64,000 nucleotides of DNA, from contig NZ_MVHF01000016.1 in assembly GCF_002086485.1 (NCBI RefSeq), forward strand, positions 1 through 64,000, given 5' to 3'. Both the position numbers and the translations under genes were made by a program. This DNA comes from Mycobacterium aquaticum (GTDB lineage: Bacteria; Actinomycetota; Actinomycetes; Mycobacteriales; Mycobacteriaceae). Within the stretch, counting starts at the first letter, position 1; each line of letters begins with the position of its first letter. Below the pieces are notes generated by a model. The model was not told the origin of the DNA. It worked only from the letters and a program-made list of their open reading frames with translations, and searched no databases. Positions 42,531 to 49,648 of the stretch are shown here, one piece after another.

Positions 42531-43310
42531 TCAGAGTTCGGCGATAGCCAGATGTGACTCGGGCAGAATCTGGCCACCGTCGACCACCAGCGATTGACCG
42601 GTGATGTAGGCGGCTTCGTCGGTGGCGAAGAACAGCGCGGCATTGCCGATGTCGGCCACCGAACCCAGCCGGCCCGCGGGTACTGCCGAGGCCATTTGGT
42701 CGAGGTATTCCTGGCCCATTTCACCGAGGCCCTCGGTGATGATGTTGCCGGGCAGCACGGCGTTGATGGTGATCTGCTTGGGTGCCAGCTCCATCGCAGC
42801 GGTACGCAAGAAGCCCAGTTGGGCAGCCTTGGAAGCACCGTAGTGCGACCACCCGGGGTATCCGGTGATCGGGCCGGTGATCGACGACGTGATCACCACG
42901 CGGCCGTGGCCGCTGGCGGTCAGCGCTGCGAGCGCGGCCTGCACGATGTACACGGTGCCCTTGAAGTTGACGGCCAGTACCTCTTCGATGGATTCGGGCG
43001 TCAGATCCTCCAGGCGGCCGGACGGGAAGATCCCCGCGTTGGCGCACACGATGTCCAGACCGCCGTGCCGCTCGACGGCCTCGGCCACCACACGACGGGC
43101 GTCCTCGGGGCTGGACACGTCGGCGCTGAGCCCACTGACCTTGCCCGGCGTACCCGACAGATCGGCCACGGCCTTGTCGAGGTCGGCCTGGCTGCGGCCG
43201 GTGATCAGTACGTTGACCCCGGCATTGGCGAACGTTTCGGCGATGCCTCGGCCGATACCCTTGCTGCCGCCGGTGACGATGGCCGAGCGGCCCTGAAGCG
43301 ATGCGAACAT
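42531..43310 (-). CDS. Aminopropanol dehydrogenase, SDR family (RMM)
   Basis: This 259-aa short-chain dehydrogenase matches the S-(+)-1-amino-2-propanol dehydrogenase described from the M. smegmatis RMM locus, interconverting aminoacetone and 1-amino-2-propanol with NAD(P)H. The cofactor motif TGGSKGIG is at 13-20, NAG at 91-93, and the catalytic set is S142/S143, Y157 and K161. An AAAGGA site precedes the ATG. It is the last gene of the microcompartment operon, 18 bases after the kinase. No targeting peptide is obvious. Confidence 0.9.
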   Translation of the reverse strand: MFASLQGRSAIVTGGSKGIGRGIAETFANAGVNVLITGRSQADLDKAVADLSGTPGKVSGLSADVSSPEDARRVVAEAVERHGGLDIVCANAGIFPSGRLEDLTPESIEEVLAVNFKGTVYIVQAALAALTASGHGRVVITSSITGPITGYPGWSHYGASKAAQLGFLRTAAMELAPKQITINAVLPGNIITEGLGEMGQEYLDQMASAVPAGRLGSVADIGNAALFFATDEAAYITGQSLVVDGGQILPESHLAIAEL

Positions 43311-43328
43311 ATTGGGATCCTTTGTGAG

Positions 43329-44321
43329 TCAGGTCAGAGTGTGGCCGTCGGAGCGCAGATACCGTTCGGCAAGTTCACAACTTCCCGCGGCGTAGCTGAT
43401 CGCCTTGGTGGCCGATTCCCTGGAATGGCTGTGGCTGCCCATCCAAGCCAACAGCAGCAGCCTGCGCAACAGGACGAACGATGCGAGCATGTCTTCGTCG
43501 GCGGCAGGCAGTTCGCGACGGCTGCGGTAGCCGCTCACCCACGATTCCTGCCATTCGGGCAGCGCCGGATCATCTTCGATGAACGATACGGCGGTGCCGA
43601 AATCGTAGAAATACCAGCCGAATCCGCAGTCGTCGAAATCGATGACGGTGATCTTCGACCCGGAATCGACCAGCAGATTGGCCAACCTCAGATCGGCGTG
43701 GATCAGCCCGTACCGGTCTGGCCCGGTTCCGTACTCCTGCAGGCGCGTACGCAGCAGCGTCTGGGCCCGCTCGAGGACGTCGTTCTCCGACGGCCCCACG
43801 CCTTCGGCGTCTTGCCAGCGTCCCCACCGGGGCTGGGCACCCAGGCTGTGTTCCCAGTCCCAGGCGAACCGATCGAACCCGGAGGGACGCGCCCACCGCT
43901 GGGAATGGTCGTGCAGCGCAGCGGTGATCCGGCCCAGGGTGTGGAAGTCCTCCGACGTGAGGGCGTTCTCGTCGGGCTCCGCGCCGGCGACCATGTCGAA
44001 ATGGACGGCGTAGCGGTCTGTTCCGGCGGTGCATTCATCGTTGACGGTAACCACCCGCCGCCCGTCGCGCGTGGGCAGCACCGTCGGCACTGTGACGTCA
44101 CTGTCGGCTCGTAGCGCCGTCAGCCAGTCCAACTCCGACTCGATCTCGTGCCGCCGGTGGTAATCCCGTCGGTGTACCCGCAGGATCGACTGGGTTCCGG
44201 CATCCTCGACGAGATACGTGGCGTTCTCGGACAGATTGAGCAACCGCAACGTCGCGTCGGGCCCGATGTCGTACTGCCGCAGGGCGAGTTGGGCGACATC
44301 GATCTCGTCGGTGATAACCAT
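43329..44321 (-). CDS. Aminopropanol kinase, APH family (RMM)
   Basis: This 330-aa kinase has the aminoglycoside/choline kinase fold, with the catalytic loop HADLRLAN (H208, D210, N215) and the metal motif DFDD (228-231). In M. smegmatis the equivalent gene encodes (S)-1-amino-2-propanol kinase, which makes the phosphate ester that a PLP phospho-lyase then breaks down. It begins directly after the stop codon of the BMC-T gene, with no gap, so it is tightly bound to the shell operon. Confidence 0.9.
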   Translation of the reverse strand: MVITDEIDVAQLALRQYDIGPDATLRLLNLSENATYLVEDAGTQSILRVHRRDYHRRHEIESELDWLTALRADSDVTVPTVLPTRDGRRVVTVNDECTAGTDRYAVHFDMVAGAEPDENALTSEDFHTLGRITAALHDHSQRWARPSGFDRFAWDWEHSLGAQPRWGRWQDAEGVGPSENDVLERAQTLLRTRLQEYGTGPDRYGLIHADLRLANLLVDSGSKITVIDFDDCGFGWYFYDFGTAVSFIEDDPALPEWQESWVSGYRSRRELPAADEDMLASFVLLRRLLLLAWMGSHSHSRESATKAISYAAGSCELAERYLRSDGHTLT

Positions 44322-44984
44322 CTAGTGGTCCTGTCCTTCAATTCCCGCCAATACTGTCGTGATGCGGTCGCGCGCCGCGGTCACGTCCGCGACACTGCCA
44401 CCGATGTACAGTCGCCCGGCGGCGCCGATCATCTGCACGTCCACTACGGTAAGCCCGGGCGCGGCCCGTTCGGCTTCATTGGCCGCGACGGCCGCGAACA
44501 GCGCCGGGGTCATTTCGTAGACCAGCAGCGACTGGCCGGGCAAGATCATCGAGGCCTGCCGGTTGCGGTTGAGGATCACCGCGTGCTGATCGGTGATGTC
44601 CTCGATGATGTCGTGGTAGAGCACCCGGGGCCGTAACTGGTCGGACGCCGAGTTGCCGGTGCCGGCCAGAATCGCCTCGCCGGCCCGCTGCACCTCTTCG
44701 AGGTTGGCGGAGTGGATCTCCAGTACCCCGAATTGCCGCTCCACGTAGAGGATTCCGGGCTGGACACCGGGAACCTCGCGCAAGGCCAGGTCGATCACGC
44801 GCTCGATGGCCAAGGCGGGGGACACCTCGACGATCAGCGCGTGTTCGCCCTCGTACGGTGGGTAGCCGCGGGCCCGCGTCGGCGTCCCCAGATAGGCGGC
44901 GAACTGCCGCTGCAGGTCCTCGACCAGCAGGTAGACGCGGATCTGGGTGCGGATCCGCGTGCTCTCGTCTGCTTGCGTCGGCAT
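44322..44984 (-). CDS. BMC-T shell protein (tandem BMC domains), first copy
   Basis: This 220-aa protein contains two fused BMC domains (about residues 17-110 and 115-215). It would form pseudohexameric trimers in the microcompartment shell. Conserved segments are GYPPYEGEHALIVEVSPA, ERQFGVLEIH, and the second-domain QMIGAAGRLYIGG. By order it corresponds to MSMEG_0271. It shares strong local similarity with the other BMC-T at 46029 (VERQFGxLExH, NRNxxxSMxLPG). BMC-T pores are usually larger and may pass cofactors. Confidence 0.92.
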   Translation of the reverse strand: MPTQADESTRIRTQIRVYLLVEDLQRQFAAYLGTPTRARGYPPYEGEHALIVEVSPALAIERVIDLALREVPGVQPGILYVERQFGVLEIHSANLEEVQRAGEAILAGTGNSASDQLRPRVLYHDIIEDITDQHAVILNRNRQASMILPGQSLLVYEMTPALFAAVAANEAERAAPGLTVVDVQMIGAAGRLYIGGSVADVTAARDRITTVLAGIEGQDH

Positions 44985-44986
44985 GG

Positions 44987-45268
44987 CTACTTGCTGGACA
45001 CCGAGAAGTGGGCGCCGAGCTCGTTGTGCGGCCGCGGGATGACGTGGACGCTGACCAGCTCACCGACCTGCGATGCCGTCTCCGCGCCCGCCTCGGTGGC
45101 GGCCTTGACCGCGCCGACCTCGCCGGTGACGATGACGGCGACCAGCCCGTCGCCGACCTGCTGGCGATCGGTGATGGTGACGTTGGCGGCCTTGACCATG
45201 GCGTCGGCGGCAGCCAGGGCGGCGACGAAGCCCTTGGTCTCGATCAATCCGATTGCGTTGCTGGACAT
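44987..45268 (-). CDS. BMC-H shell protein
   Basis: This 93-aa single-domain BMC protein begins NAIGLIETKGFVAALAAADAMVKAANV, the classic BMC-H pattern, and ends VIPRPHNELGAHF. It forms the hexagonal facets of the shell; the short loop between VGDGLVAVIVTGEVGAV and the next helix lines the pore. A strong AAGGAG site fits the need for high expression of the main facet protein. It lies two bases before the BMC-T gene and corresponds to MSMEG_0272. Confidence 0.96.
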   Translation of the reverse strand: MSSNAIGLIETKGFVAALAAADAMVKAANVTITDRQQVGDGLVAVIVTGEVGAVKAATEAGAETASQVGELVSVHVIPRPHNELGAHFSVSSK

Positions 45269-45280
45269 GGGGTTATCTCC

Positions 45281-45532
45281 TTATTTGTTGGGTGTGCTGT
45301 CGATGGATCCGATGATGAGTGCGTCTACCGGGGGTGGCGTACCGGTGAACCAGCCCGAGGCCACGGAGCCCTGAGCGACGAGGACGTGCTCACCGACACC
45401 GGTGCCGAGGACGTCGAACGCGATCAACCGGGACCCGGTGCCGTCCACCTCGACCTCGAGGAAGGCACCTGCCGGGATGCCTTCGATGCGGCGCGTCGCC
45501 CAGACGTTCCCGGTGACAGTCGCTGAAATCAT
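45281..45532 (-). CDS. BMC-P (EutN/CcmL) pentameric vertex protein
   Basis: This 83-aa protein is a full-length EutN/CcmL-type domain: it begins MISATVTGNVWATRR, contains LIAFDVLGTGVGEHVLVAQGS, and ends ALIIGSIDS. Pentamers of this family cap the vertices of the microcompartment. An AAGGAG site precedes the ATG, which overlaps the stop of the upstream gene by four bases. It corresponds to MSMEG_0273. Confidence 0.95.
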   Translation of the reverse strand: MISATVTGNVWATRRIEGIPAGAFLEVEVDGTGSRLIAFDVLGTGVGEHVLVAQGSVASGWFTGTPPPVDALIIGSIDSTPNK

Positions 45533-46032
45533 TTGCGCTCCTTGGTGATCGTAATGCCCAGGGATCGAGCCTTTTCCCTGGCCAACGGGGTGAGCACGGC
45601 GCGGCGGCCCAGGATCAGGGTGCCTCCGGCCAGGTCCGCGATGTGGCGTTCGGTGACCGCGCCGCTGTCGATCCGGTGCGTCGCGCCGCCGGCCGGTGCC
45701 GCGCTGCCTGCCAGCCGGAAGCTCAGCCGGCCGGCTTTCAGATCGGCGCGGGTCTTCGGGCTTTCGAACAGCCGCAGCAACTTTCGGACGAAGGCGTCCA
45801 GGTCGGAGTCCTTGGACAGCCGCACGGTCTCGATCCGGTTCTTGCCCTCGATGGCGCGGGGTCCGGTGGGATCGAGACCCAGCTGATCGGCCACCGTCGG
45901 TGCAGTGGTGGCCGGGGCCGGAGGCGAGGGGACAGCCACCGGCCCCGGAGTCGGGGTGGGTTTGAGACCCGAAACCGCTTCGCGCACCACCTCTCTGACG
46001 AGGGCGCGCAGATCGTCACGGTTGATGTTCAT
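45529..46032 (-). CDS. Microcompartment-associated protein with N-terminal amphipathic helix (MSMEG_0274-like)
   Basis: This 167-aa protein has no recognised enzyme domain. It starts with a short amphipathic helix (RDDLRALVREVVREAVSGL) of the kind used as an encapsulation peptide, followed by a Pro/Thr/Ala linker (residues 24-46). A compact C-terminal domain follows, and its end, LTPLAREKARSLGITI, resembles a motif seen in several accessory microcompartment proteins. It lies between a BMC-T and the BMC-P gene with four-base overlaps on both sides. A scaffold or cargo-shell linker is my inference. Confidence 0.8.
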   Translation of the reverse strand: MNINRDDLRALVREVVREAVSGLKPTPTPGPVAVPSPPAPATTAPTVADQLGLDPTGPRAIEGKNRIETVRLSKDSDLDAFVRKLLRLFESPKTRADLKAGRLSFRLAGSAAPAGGATHRIDSGAVTERHIADLAGGTLILGRRAVLTPLAREKARSLGITITKERK

Positions 46033-46634
46033 GCAGTGGCCCTTGCCAACGCATCCTGGGCGGCCTCGGCGGCCTGACGCACATCGGCCTCGGTACCGGA
46101 GAGATACACCCGGCCGGTCGCGCCGATCATCCGGAAGTCGACCACCTTGATGTCGGCGGCCTTCTCGGCCTCGTTGGTGGCCAGGATCGCGTACGACGCC
46201 GGGGCGACCTCCAGGACGAACAGCGACTCGCCCGGTAGCACCATCGACCCGATCTTGTTGCGGTTGATCAGGAACGCATGCTGGTGGTCGACGCTGGAGA
46301 TGATGCGCGAGGCCAGCACATTCGGGCGCACCGCGCTGTCCAACGTGGCGCCCAGCTCGTCGAGCGCGGCATCGGCGGCAGCCTTCACAGCTCCGGTCTC
46401 CCCGTGGAACTCCAGATATCCGAATTGCCGCTCTACCACCAGGATTCCGGCCTTGACCTCGGCATGCTTGAGGGCGACATCGGTGACGCCCTCGATGTCG
46501 AGGCCGGGAGCCACCTCGATGATCTGCGCGGCCTGGTTGGCCCGTGGCAGCGCACCTTTGATCCAGGTGCCCAGGTACGACATGGTCTGCGGTTGCAGCC
46601 GGTCGATGAAGATGAAGGAACGCAGTTCAGCCAC
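46029..46634 (-). CDS. BMC-T shell protein (tandem BMC domains), second copy
   Basis: This 201-aa double-BMC protein starts MAELRSFIFIDRLQPQTMSYLG and carries two BMC domains (about 5-95 and 100-195), with VERQFGYLEFHGETGAV in the first and DFRMIGATGRVYLSG in the second. It corresponds to MSMEG_0275. It is related to, but clearly distinct from, the BMC-T at 44322, so the shell has two different trimeric components. It follows the aldehyde dehydrogenase by four bases. Confidence 0.93.
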   Translation of the reverse strand: MAELRSFIFIDRLQPQTMSYLGTWIKGALPRANQAAQIIEVAPGLDIEGVTDVALKHAEVKAGILVVERQFGYLEFHGETGAVKAAADAALDELGATLDSAVRPNVLASRIISSVDHQHAFLINRNKIGSMVLPGESLFVLEVAPASYAILATNEAEKAADIKVVDFRMIGATGRVYLSGTEADVRQAAEAAQDALARATA

Positions 46635-46638
46635 AGCC

Positions 46639-48186
46639 CTACCTCTTGATCAGTTGTGCGAGTTCTTCGGCGACCAGCGCGCGCAATTCGGCTCGCAGCG
46701 CGTCCAGTCCGGGATCCGACGCCCGGTTCGGCGTCGGGTACGACCGCCGCGGTGGCACCGCAACGCCGTCACGGTCGTTGGATGCGCGCGGATACTGCGG
46801 TACCGGAGCGGCCGGCGAGTGCCACGGGTCGATGCCTGCGAAATTGCCCATCACCACGCCCGGTTCGCTGTTGTAGGCGATGCGGGCCCAGTTGATCAGG
46901 TTCTGCGGCTGCAGGTTCTCCCCGATCGAGCTGCGCCCGACGAACCCGGTGCCGATGGTCATCGACGGTGCCAGGTTGGTGTCCAGTCCGGAGCTGCCCG
47001 TCGAGTTGCCGACGTTGACCGACACCCGCAGCACCGGCACCTGCGCGGCGAAATCGGTGATCACCGCCGGGTTTTCGCTGTGAATGGCGGCGGAATGTCC
47101 GGCCCCGCCGATCCGCACCACGGCCCGCGCGGCACGGATGCCGCGGGCGGCGTCGGCCGCGGTGGTCATGCCCAGCACGGGGGAGAGCTTCTCGTGGGCC
47201 AGCATCTCTTCGGCGATGACGTCGTCGAACGGCGCGATGAGGACCCGGGTCTTCGGTGTCACCCGCAGCCCGGCCTGCCCGGCGATCCACGCGGCGTCGC
47301 GGCCCACCACATCGGTGTTGAGGTGGCCGTCGGCGAACATGTAGGCCCGCAGGCGCCGAGCGCCGTCCTCGTCGAGGATGTGGGCCCCGGCGCGGGTCAG
47401 TGCCGAGCGCAGCTTGTCGGCGACGGCGTCCTCGACGATGAGCACCGATTCGTTGGTGCACAGCACCGAATTGTCGAATGCCTTGCTGTCGACGATGCGC
47501 TTGGCCGCGGCATTGATGTCGGCGCTGGCGTCGACGAAAACCGGGACATTGCCCGGCCCGACGCCCAGGGCCGGGTTGCCCGACGAGTACGCGGCGCGTA
47601 CGACGCCGGTGCCGCCGGTGGCCACGATGACGTCGGTGCGCTCATCGGCCATCAGGGCCTGTACCAGCGGGATGGACGGCTCGTCGACCACCTGCACGAT
47701 GCCCTCGGGTGCGCCGGCAGCGACGGCGGCCTCGGCGAGTACCCGCGCGGCGTCGGCAGAGCACCGCTTGGCCCGCGGGTGCGGCGCGACGACGACGGCG
47801 TTGCGGGTCATCAATGCCAGGATCACCTTGAAATACACGGTGGCAACGGGATTGGTGGTCGGCGTCAACGCCAGCACCACACCCGCAGGCCGGGGCAGCT
47901 CGACGATCTTGCGGGCTTCGTCGATGCGCGGCGACACATAGTCTTCGCCCCGGTAGTAGTCGACGATGCCGCGCGAGCAGGCCCGGTTCTTGGTCACCTT
48001 GTCCGCCGCCACGCCCATGCCGGTCTCGGCGACCGCCTCGGTGGCGAACCGTTCGGCCTGGGCGTAGCCGGCCTCGGCCACGGCGTTGACGATGGTGGAC
48101 ACCGCGGCCGCGTCGTAGTCGGCGTATGCCGCGGCGGCCCAGCGGGCCCGCTCGAGCATGTGGCCGGCCTGTGCGGTATTGGTCAT
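46639..48186 (-). CDS. Acylating aldehyde dehydrogenase of the microcompartment (probable propionaldehyde dehydrogenase)
   Basis: This 515-aa enzyme belongs to the CoA-acylating PduP/EutE-like branch of aldehyde dehydrogenases and would turn the volatile aldehyde into an acyl-CoA, probably propionyl-CoA. The catalytic cysteine is C243 in DNSVLCTNES, with GPGNVPVFVD before it. The C-terminus carries a Pro/Arg-rich linker and then an amphipathic helix (ALRAELRALVAEELAQLIKR, about 496-515) that is a good encapsulation peptide. The start overlaps the stop of the PLP enzyme (ATGA). Confidence 0.9.
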   Translation of the reverse strand: MTNTAQAGHMLERARWAAAAYADYDAAAVSTIVNAVAEAGYAQAERFATEAVAETGMGVAADKVTKNRACSRGIVDYYRGEDYVSPRIDEARKIVELPRPAGVVLALTPTTNPVATVYFKVILALMTRNAVVVAPHPRAKRCSADAARVLAEAAVAAGAPEGIVQVVDEPSIPLVQALMADERTDVIVATGGTGVVRAAYSSGNPALGVGPGNVPVFVDASADINAAAKRIVDSKAFDNSVLCTNESVLIVEDAVADKLRSALTRAGAHILDEDGARRLRAYMFADGHLNTDVVGRDAAWIAGQAGLRVTPKTRVLIAPFDDVIAEEMLAHEKLSPVLGMTTAADAARGIRAARAVVRIGGAGHSAAIHSENPAVITDFAAQVPVLRVSVNVGNSTGSSGLDTNLAPSMTIGTGFVGRSSIGENLQPQNLINWARIAYNSEPGVVMGNFAGIDPWHSPAAPVPQYPRASNDRDGVAVPPRRSYPTPNRASDPGLDALRAELRALVAEELAQLIKR

Positions 48187-49463
48187 GATGCCTTGCGTCC
48201 TCTCGCAGCAGTCTTGGCCCGTCCGACGGCGACAGCGAGGCGGTCCAGCACGTCCTCACACAGCTCGCGGGACAGCAGCAGACCCGGTTTGAATTGCAGC
48301 ACACGGGGATCCAGTGTCGAGAAGATCGCCCACACTCCGAGCTGATAGAGCTCGCGCATGACGAACTTGGCACCCTCGGGGTGGTCGAACTCCAGCCCGA
48401 TCACCACGCCGTTCTGCCGGATGCCGACGAACCAGTCCGGATGGTCGTCCTGGATGCGTTGCAGGCCGTGGTCGAAGATGTCGGAGATGTAGTGGACCAT
48501 CGAGCGCACCTCGGGGCGGGTGCAGATCTCCAGGGTCTTGATGGCGGCGACACAGCCGAGTTCGGCGCCACCGAAGGTCGAGATGTGGCCGAACCCGTCC
48601 TCGTTGAGCCACTGCGCGGCGCGGTCGCCGAGCAGGGCCGCCGTGATCGGGTACATGCCGCCCGATAATCCCTTGCCGGTCACCAGGATGTCGGGTTCGA
48701 TGCCGTGTTTGGTGATGCCCCACAGCTCACCCGTGCGCATCAGACCGGTCTGCACCTCGTCGGCGATGTAGAGCGTGCCGTACTTCTCGGTGGCGGCTTT
48801 GACCGCTTCGAGGTAACCCGGTGCGGGAAGGGGGAATCCGTACGTGGCCGGGATGGTCTCCATGATCACCGCGGCGATGTCGCCGGAGGCCAGCACCTTC
48901 TCCATCGCGGCGATGTCGTTGAACGGCACCTGCAGGAACTCGTCGGGCTGGTCGGCCAGGAAGAACTTGGCGAACCGGTCGTCGCCGGTGGCCACCGCGA
49001 GGCCGGTGTGGCCGTGGTAGGCCTTGACGATCGAGACGATCTTGCGGCGCTTGGTGGCGTGCCGGGCGCTCTTGAGCGCGATGTCGATGGCCTCGCCGCC
49101 ACCCGACCCGAACGCGACCTTCTTGATGGACGCCGGCGCGGTCTCGACCAGGCGCTGCGCCAGGGCGGTGCGGGCCACCGACGGGAAGTGGTGATTGCCG
49201 ACGTCGAAGTGCTGCATGCCTTCGGTGATCGCTTGCATCACTTCGGGATTGCGGTGCCCGAGGTTGTAGGTCCCACCGTTGAGGTGCATGTCGATGAGAC
49301 GACGCCCCTCCATGTCCCACAGGAAGTAACCCTCGCGGCGGTCGATCACCAGATCGACACCGGTGTCGGTCCAGAACTGCGTCTTGTCTGGATTCCAGAA
49401 CGTCTTCGCCTTGTCCAGCACATCGGCTTTGGATTCGAACGTGAACGTGCCGTAGTCGTACAT
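48183..49463 (-). CDS. Class III PLP enzyme of the RMM locus (aminotransferase fold, candidate phospho-lyase)
   Basis: This 426-aa fold-type I enzyme has the class III aminotransferase motifs GSGGGEA (119-125), IADEVQTG with D235, and the PLP lysine K264 in LVTGKGLSGGMYP. In the M. smegmatis RMM pathway the corresponding protein is proposed to eliminate phosphate and ammonia from aminopropanol phosphate to yield propionaldehyde, like ethanolamine-phosphate phospho-lyases of the same fold. It is the first gene of the operon, after a -35/-10 promoter and a short leader containing a dyad. Transaminase activity cannot be excluded. Confidence 0.85.
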   Translation of the reverse strand: MYDYGTFTFESKADVLDKAKTFWNPDKTQFWTDTGVDLVIDRREGYFLWDMEGRRLIDMHLNGGTYNLGHRNPEVMQAITEGMQHFDVGNHHFPSVARTALAQRLVETAPASIKKVAFGSGGGEAIDIALKSARHATKRRKIVSIVKAYHGHTGLAVATGDDRFAKFFLADQPDEFLQVPFNDIAAMEKVLASGDIAAVIMETIPATYGFPLPAPGYLEAVKAATEKYGTLYIADEVQTGLMRTGELWGITKHGIEPDILVTGKGLSGGMYPITAALLGDRAAQWLNEDGFGHISTFGGAELGCVAAIKTLEICTRPEVRSMVHYISDIFDHGLQRIQDDHPDWFVGIRQNGVVIGLEFDHPEGAKFVMRELYQLGVWAIFSTLDPRVLQFKPGLLLSRELCEDVLDRLAVAVGRAKTAARGRKAS

Positions 49464-49477
49464 GCGGCTCCCTCTTG

Positions 49478-49492
49478 AGCTACCTGGTAGCT
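49478..49492 (-). promoter_or_regulatory. Dyad in the 5' leader of the microcompartment operon
   Basis: AGCTACC-T-GGTAGCT is a perfect 7-bp dyad located between the predicted start of transcription (near 49498) and the ribosome-binding site of the first gene. It may form a mRNA hairpin or be a protein site. Confidence 0.5.
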
Positions 49493-49504
49493 GTGATGCA
49501 CCAC

Positions 49505-49534
49505 ACCGTAAATGGTCGCAACCATTTCTGTCAA
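49505..49534 (-). promoter_or_regulatory. Microcompartment operon promoter with operator in the spacer
   Basis: On the minus strand TTGACA (49534-49529) and TACGGT (49510-49505) are separated by 18 bases. The spacer is almost filled by the dyad AAATGGT-CGCA-ACCATTT (49510-49527), which contains the HutC/GntR-type core TGGT-N4-ACCA. A GntR-family repressor bound here would exclude RNA polymerase. Confidence 0.75.
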
Positions 49535-49563
49535 TGGATCAAGTGAACCCTTGCCATTCGGTT

Positions 49564-49576
49564 TTGGTAGTGCCAA
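49564..49576 (+). promoter_or_regulatory. GntR operator copy near the permease promoter
   Basis: TTGGTAGTGCCAA matches the gntR promoter dyad TTGGTACAGCCAA in 11 of 13 bases. A -10 candidate TACAGT follows at 49583-49588, placing the dyad over the -35/spacer region of the permease promoter. Confidence 0.65.
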
Positions 49577-49648
49577 TATACGTACAGTTCGTACTGTGGC
49601 CCAGGCCACATCGAGCCTTCATCATAAGCCTGGAAGGTAAGCCGGTAG

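Noticed and set aside
49584..49609. Two further small dyads (ACAGT-N4-ACTGT and GTGGCC-N2-GGCCAC) near the permease start
   Set aside because: Short GC-rich dyads are frequent here and neither recurs elsewhere in the window.
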